Source: Oceanicaulis sp. MMSF_3324 (GTDB taxonomy: Bacteria > Pseudomonadota > Alphaproteobacteria > Caulobacterales > Maricaulaceae). Taken from it: a stretch of 64,000 nucleotides of DNA. The stretch is taken from the NCBI RefSeq assembly GCF_030733545.1, contig NZ_JASHIU010000001.1:496001-560000 (forward strand), in the 5' to 3' direction. This document shows positions 61,879-64,000 of the stretch, one piece after another. The position numbers and the translations under genes were made by a program. Within the stretch, counting starts at the first letter, position 1, and each line of letters opens with the position of its first letter. Under the pieces are notes generated by a model, which saw only the letters and a program-made list of their open reading frames with translations, was not told where the DNA came from and did no database searches.

Positions 61879-64000
61879 ATGGCCGACGCGACCAAGAGCG
61901 ACGCCCAGAAGGCTGAAGGCGCGAGCGAGCGCCGTTTTCCCGCTGTCCCCGGACCGTCGGAGCTGCCCAAGATCGATGCCGAGATTCTCCAGTTCTGGAA
62001 GGCGGACGGCACCTTCCAGGCGTCGATCGACGAGCGCCCCGAAGACGATCAGTTCGTCTTCTATGACGGCCCGCCCTTCGCCAATGGCCTGCCGCACTAT
62101 GGGCACCTCCTGACCGGTTTCGCCAAGGACGTGATCCCGCGCTTCCAGACCATGAAGGGCAAGCGCGTCGAGCGTCGCTTCGGCTGGGACACGCACGGCC
62201 TGCCGGCTGAACTGTCCGCCGAGAAGGACCTTGGCATTTCCGGGCGCAAGGCCGTCCTGGAAATGGGCATCGACAAGTTCAACGCCGCCGCGCGCGCGGG
62301 CGTGATGAAATATGCCGGCGAGTGGGAGGACTATGTCACCCGCGCCGCGCGCTGGGTCGATTTCGAGAACGACTACAAGACGCTGGACACCGGCTTCATG
62401 GAAAGCGCGCTGTGGGCGTTCAAGCAGCTTTGGGACAAGGGCCTCGTCTACAAGGATTACCGCGTCGTGCCCTATTCCTGGGCCGTGGAATCCCCGCTGT
62501 CGAATTTCGAGACCCGTCTGGACAACTCCTACCGCAACCGCACCGACCCCGCGGTCACCATCGGCTTCGAGCTGAAGGACGGGCAGGGCGAGCTGTCGGG
62601 CGCGAAGATCCTGATCTGGACCACCACGCCCTGGACGTTGCCGTCGAACCTTGCTTGCGCGGCGGGCGCAGACATCACCTACGCGATCATGAAGAAGGGC
62701 GAAGAGCGCTTCATCCTGTCGGTGAACGGGCTGGAGAAATACAAGAAGCAGCTCGAGGGCGCCGAGCAGGTCGGAACCGTGAAAGGCTCCGAGTTGGCGG
62801 GCCTGAAATACCACCCGCCGTTCGATTATTTCGTCGGCTGGGAAAACGCTCACCAGATCCTTCTGGAAGACTTCGTCGTCGATGAGGACGGCACCGGCAT
62901 CGTGCATATGGCGCCGGGCTTTGGCGAGGATGACCTCAATGCCTGCCGCAAGGCGGGCATCGCCGTCGTCGTGCCGGTCGATCAGGCGGGCTGCTACACG
63001 TCCCAGGTGCCGGATTATGAAGGCATGCTGGTGTTTGACGCCAATAAGCCGATCATCCAGCGCATGAAGGAAGAGGGCAAACTCTTCCGCCATGACACCT
63101 ATGACCACAATTATCCGCACTGCTGGCGGACGGACGAACCGCTGATCTACAAGGCGGTGGACAGCTGGTATCTGAAGGTGTCGGACTTCCGCGAGCGGAT
63201 GGTTGAGCTGAACAAGGAGATCAACTGGTCTCCGTCTCACGTCAAGGACGGCATTTTCGGCAACTGGCTCGCCGGCGCGCAGGACTGGAACATCTCCCGC
63301 TCGCGCTTCTGGGGCACGCCGATCCCGGTCTGGGTGTCGGATGATCCGAACTATCCGCGCGTGGATGTCTATGGCTCCATCGAGGAGCTGGAGGCGGAGT
63401 TTGGCGTCAAGGTCACCGACCTGCACCGGCCCTATATCGACGAGCTGACCCGTCCGAACCCGGATGATCCCACCGGCAAGTCCACCATGCGCCGTGTCGA
63501 GGACGTCTTCGACGTGTGGTTTGATTCCGGTTCCATGCCGTATTCGCAGGTCCATTATCCGTTCGAGAACAAGGACTGGTTCGAGGCGAACTTCCCCGCC
63601 GACTTTATTGTCGAGTATGTCGCCCAGACGCGCGGCTGGTTCTACACGTTGATGGTGCTGTCGACGATGCTGTTCGACCGGCCGCCCTTCAAGAACGCGA
63701 TCTGCCATGGCGTGGTGCTCGACGAGAACCGCCAGAAGCTGTCCAAGCGCCTGCGCAACTATCCCGACCCGATGGAGTTCTTTGACCAGTACGGCTCGGA
63801 CGTGATGCGCTGGTTCCTGATCTCCTCTCCCGTTCTGACGGGCGGGGATCTGCTGGTGCCCAAGGAGGGCCGCGAGATCGCTAGCGTGCAGCGCGAAGCC
63901 ATTGCGCCGCTTTTGAACGCGTATTCCTTCTTCTCGCTCTACGCCAATCTCGAGGATCGCCAGCCGCAGATCATCACCTCGGCGACCGATCCGCTGGACC
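61879..64000 (+). CDS. ileS: Isoleucine--tRNA ligase, eukaryote-like class, 3' end outside window
   Basis: The gene runs off the right edge (707 residues visible). The class I HIGH motif reads PHYGH (GPPFANGLPHYGHLLTGFAKD) and the KMSKS motif reads KLSKR (DENRQKLSKRLRNYPDP). The editing domain is present (ILIWTTTPWTLPSNLACAAG). These forms belong to the eukaryote-like IleRS2 class, rather than the KMSKS form of E. coli IleRS1. IleRS2 enzymes are generally much less sensitive to mupirocin. GAGACGAGG is upstream of the ATG at 61879. Confidence 0.93.
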   Translation, partial: MADATKSDAQKAEGASERRFPAVPGPSELPKIDAEILQFWKADGTFQASIDERPEDDQFVFYDGPPFANGLPHYGHLLTGFAKDVIPRFQTMKGKRVERRFGWDTHGLPAELSAEKDLGISGRKAVLEMGIDKFNAAARAGVMKYAGEWEDYVTRAARWVDFENDYKTLDTGFMESALWAFKQLWDKGLVYKDYRVVPYSWAVESPLSNFETRLDNSYRNRTDPAVTIGFELKDGQGELSGAKILIWTTTPWTLPSNLACAAGADITYAIMKKGEERFILSVNGLEKYKKQLEGAEQVGTVKGSELAGLKYHPPFDYFVGWENAHQILLEDFVVDEDGTGIVHMAPGFGEDDLNACRKAGIAVVVPVDQAGCYTSQVPDYEGMLVFDANKPIIQRMKEEGKLFRHDTYDHNYPHCWRTDEPLIYKAVDSWYLKVSDFRERMVELNKEINWSPSHVKDGIFGNWLAGAQDWNISRSRFWGTPIPVWVSDDPNYPRVDVYGSIEELEAEFGVKVTDLHRPYIDELTRPNPDDPTGKSTMRRVEDVFDVWFDSGSMPYSQVHYPFENKDWFEANFPADFIVEYVAQTRGWFYTLMVLSTMLFDRPPFKNAICHGVVLDENRQKLSKRLRNYPDPMEFFDQYGSDVMRWFLISSPVLTGGDLLVPKEGREIASVQREAIAPLLNAYSFFSLYANLEDRQPQIITSATDPLD

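Noticed and set aside
1-64000. tRNA, rRNA, insertion sequences, integrase or CRISPR repeats
   Set aside because: None was recognised by eye on either strand; gene content and composition are uniform, with no sign of a recent mobile insertion.

Overview
The window is GC-rich chromosomal DNA, densely packed with genes and in many places with overlapping start and stop codons. The gene set points to an alphaproteobacterium. The best match to my knowledge is the Maricaulis/Oceanicaulis/Hyphomonas group, inferred from a SAM-II riboswitch, a ccoNOQP-ccoGHIS cluster, an Anbu proteasome-like cluster and an aspartokinase-homoserine dehydrogenase fusion without ACT domains. I saw no rRNA, tRNA, insertion sequence, prophage or CRISPR array.

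Layout. 1-6.2 kb: seven exported proteins or lipoproteins of unknown function; several look like diverged copies of each other and two are built from internal repeats. 6.3-11.1 kb: a LuxR-HTH/alpha-beta hydrolase chimera, a Tat-exported protein with hexapeptide repeats coupled to a small flavoprotein, and a long GST-like protein. 11.1-15.1 kb (minus strand): ATP-grasp, alpha-E, transglutaminase and Anbu genes in one operon, then glutaminase. 16.3-22 kb: a complete RND efflux operon. 22-32.4 kb: an M28-type peptidase, an ABC-F ATPase, an MFS transporter, a small lipoprotein, a large zinc metalloprotease, a YHS protein, and a flavoprotein divergent from a TetR regulator.

32.4-47.6 kb is the amino-acid core. 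A minus-strand operon thrA-thrB-thrC-ilvD and a plus-strand operon ilvC-ilvB-ilvM-leuA-ilvE-leuC-leuD-leuB diverge from about 38.4-38.8 kb. Each is preceded by a short leader peptide too small for ordinary gene calling: a 49-residue Thr/Ile-rich leader for thr, and a 42-residue Val/Leu/Ile-rich leader for ilv. Each leader is followed by a hairpin and U-run, as in ribosome-mediated attenuation. The thrA fusion has lost the ACT domains that normally give threonine feedback.

47.6-49.4 kb holds an SDR dehydrogenase and a membrane protein. 49.5-57.5 kb (minus strand) is the full cbb3 oxidase set ccoN-O-Q-P-G-H-I-S, with a TauE/SafE-type membrane protein divergent from ccoN. 58.4-61.7 kb is a methionine operon (hom-metX-metB) with three stacked control elements: an AT-rich palindrome over the promoter, a SAM-II riboswitch starting at the predicted transcription start, and a long alternative helix that competes with an anti-Shine-Dalgarno strand. 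The window ends inside an IleRS gene of the eukaryote-like (KLSKR) type.

The strongest theme is amino-acid supply controlled at the RNA level (two attenuators and a riboswitch) in a genome where both homoserine dehydrogenases lack ACT domains.
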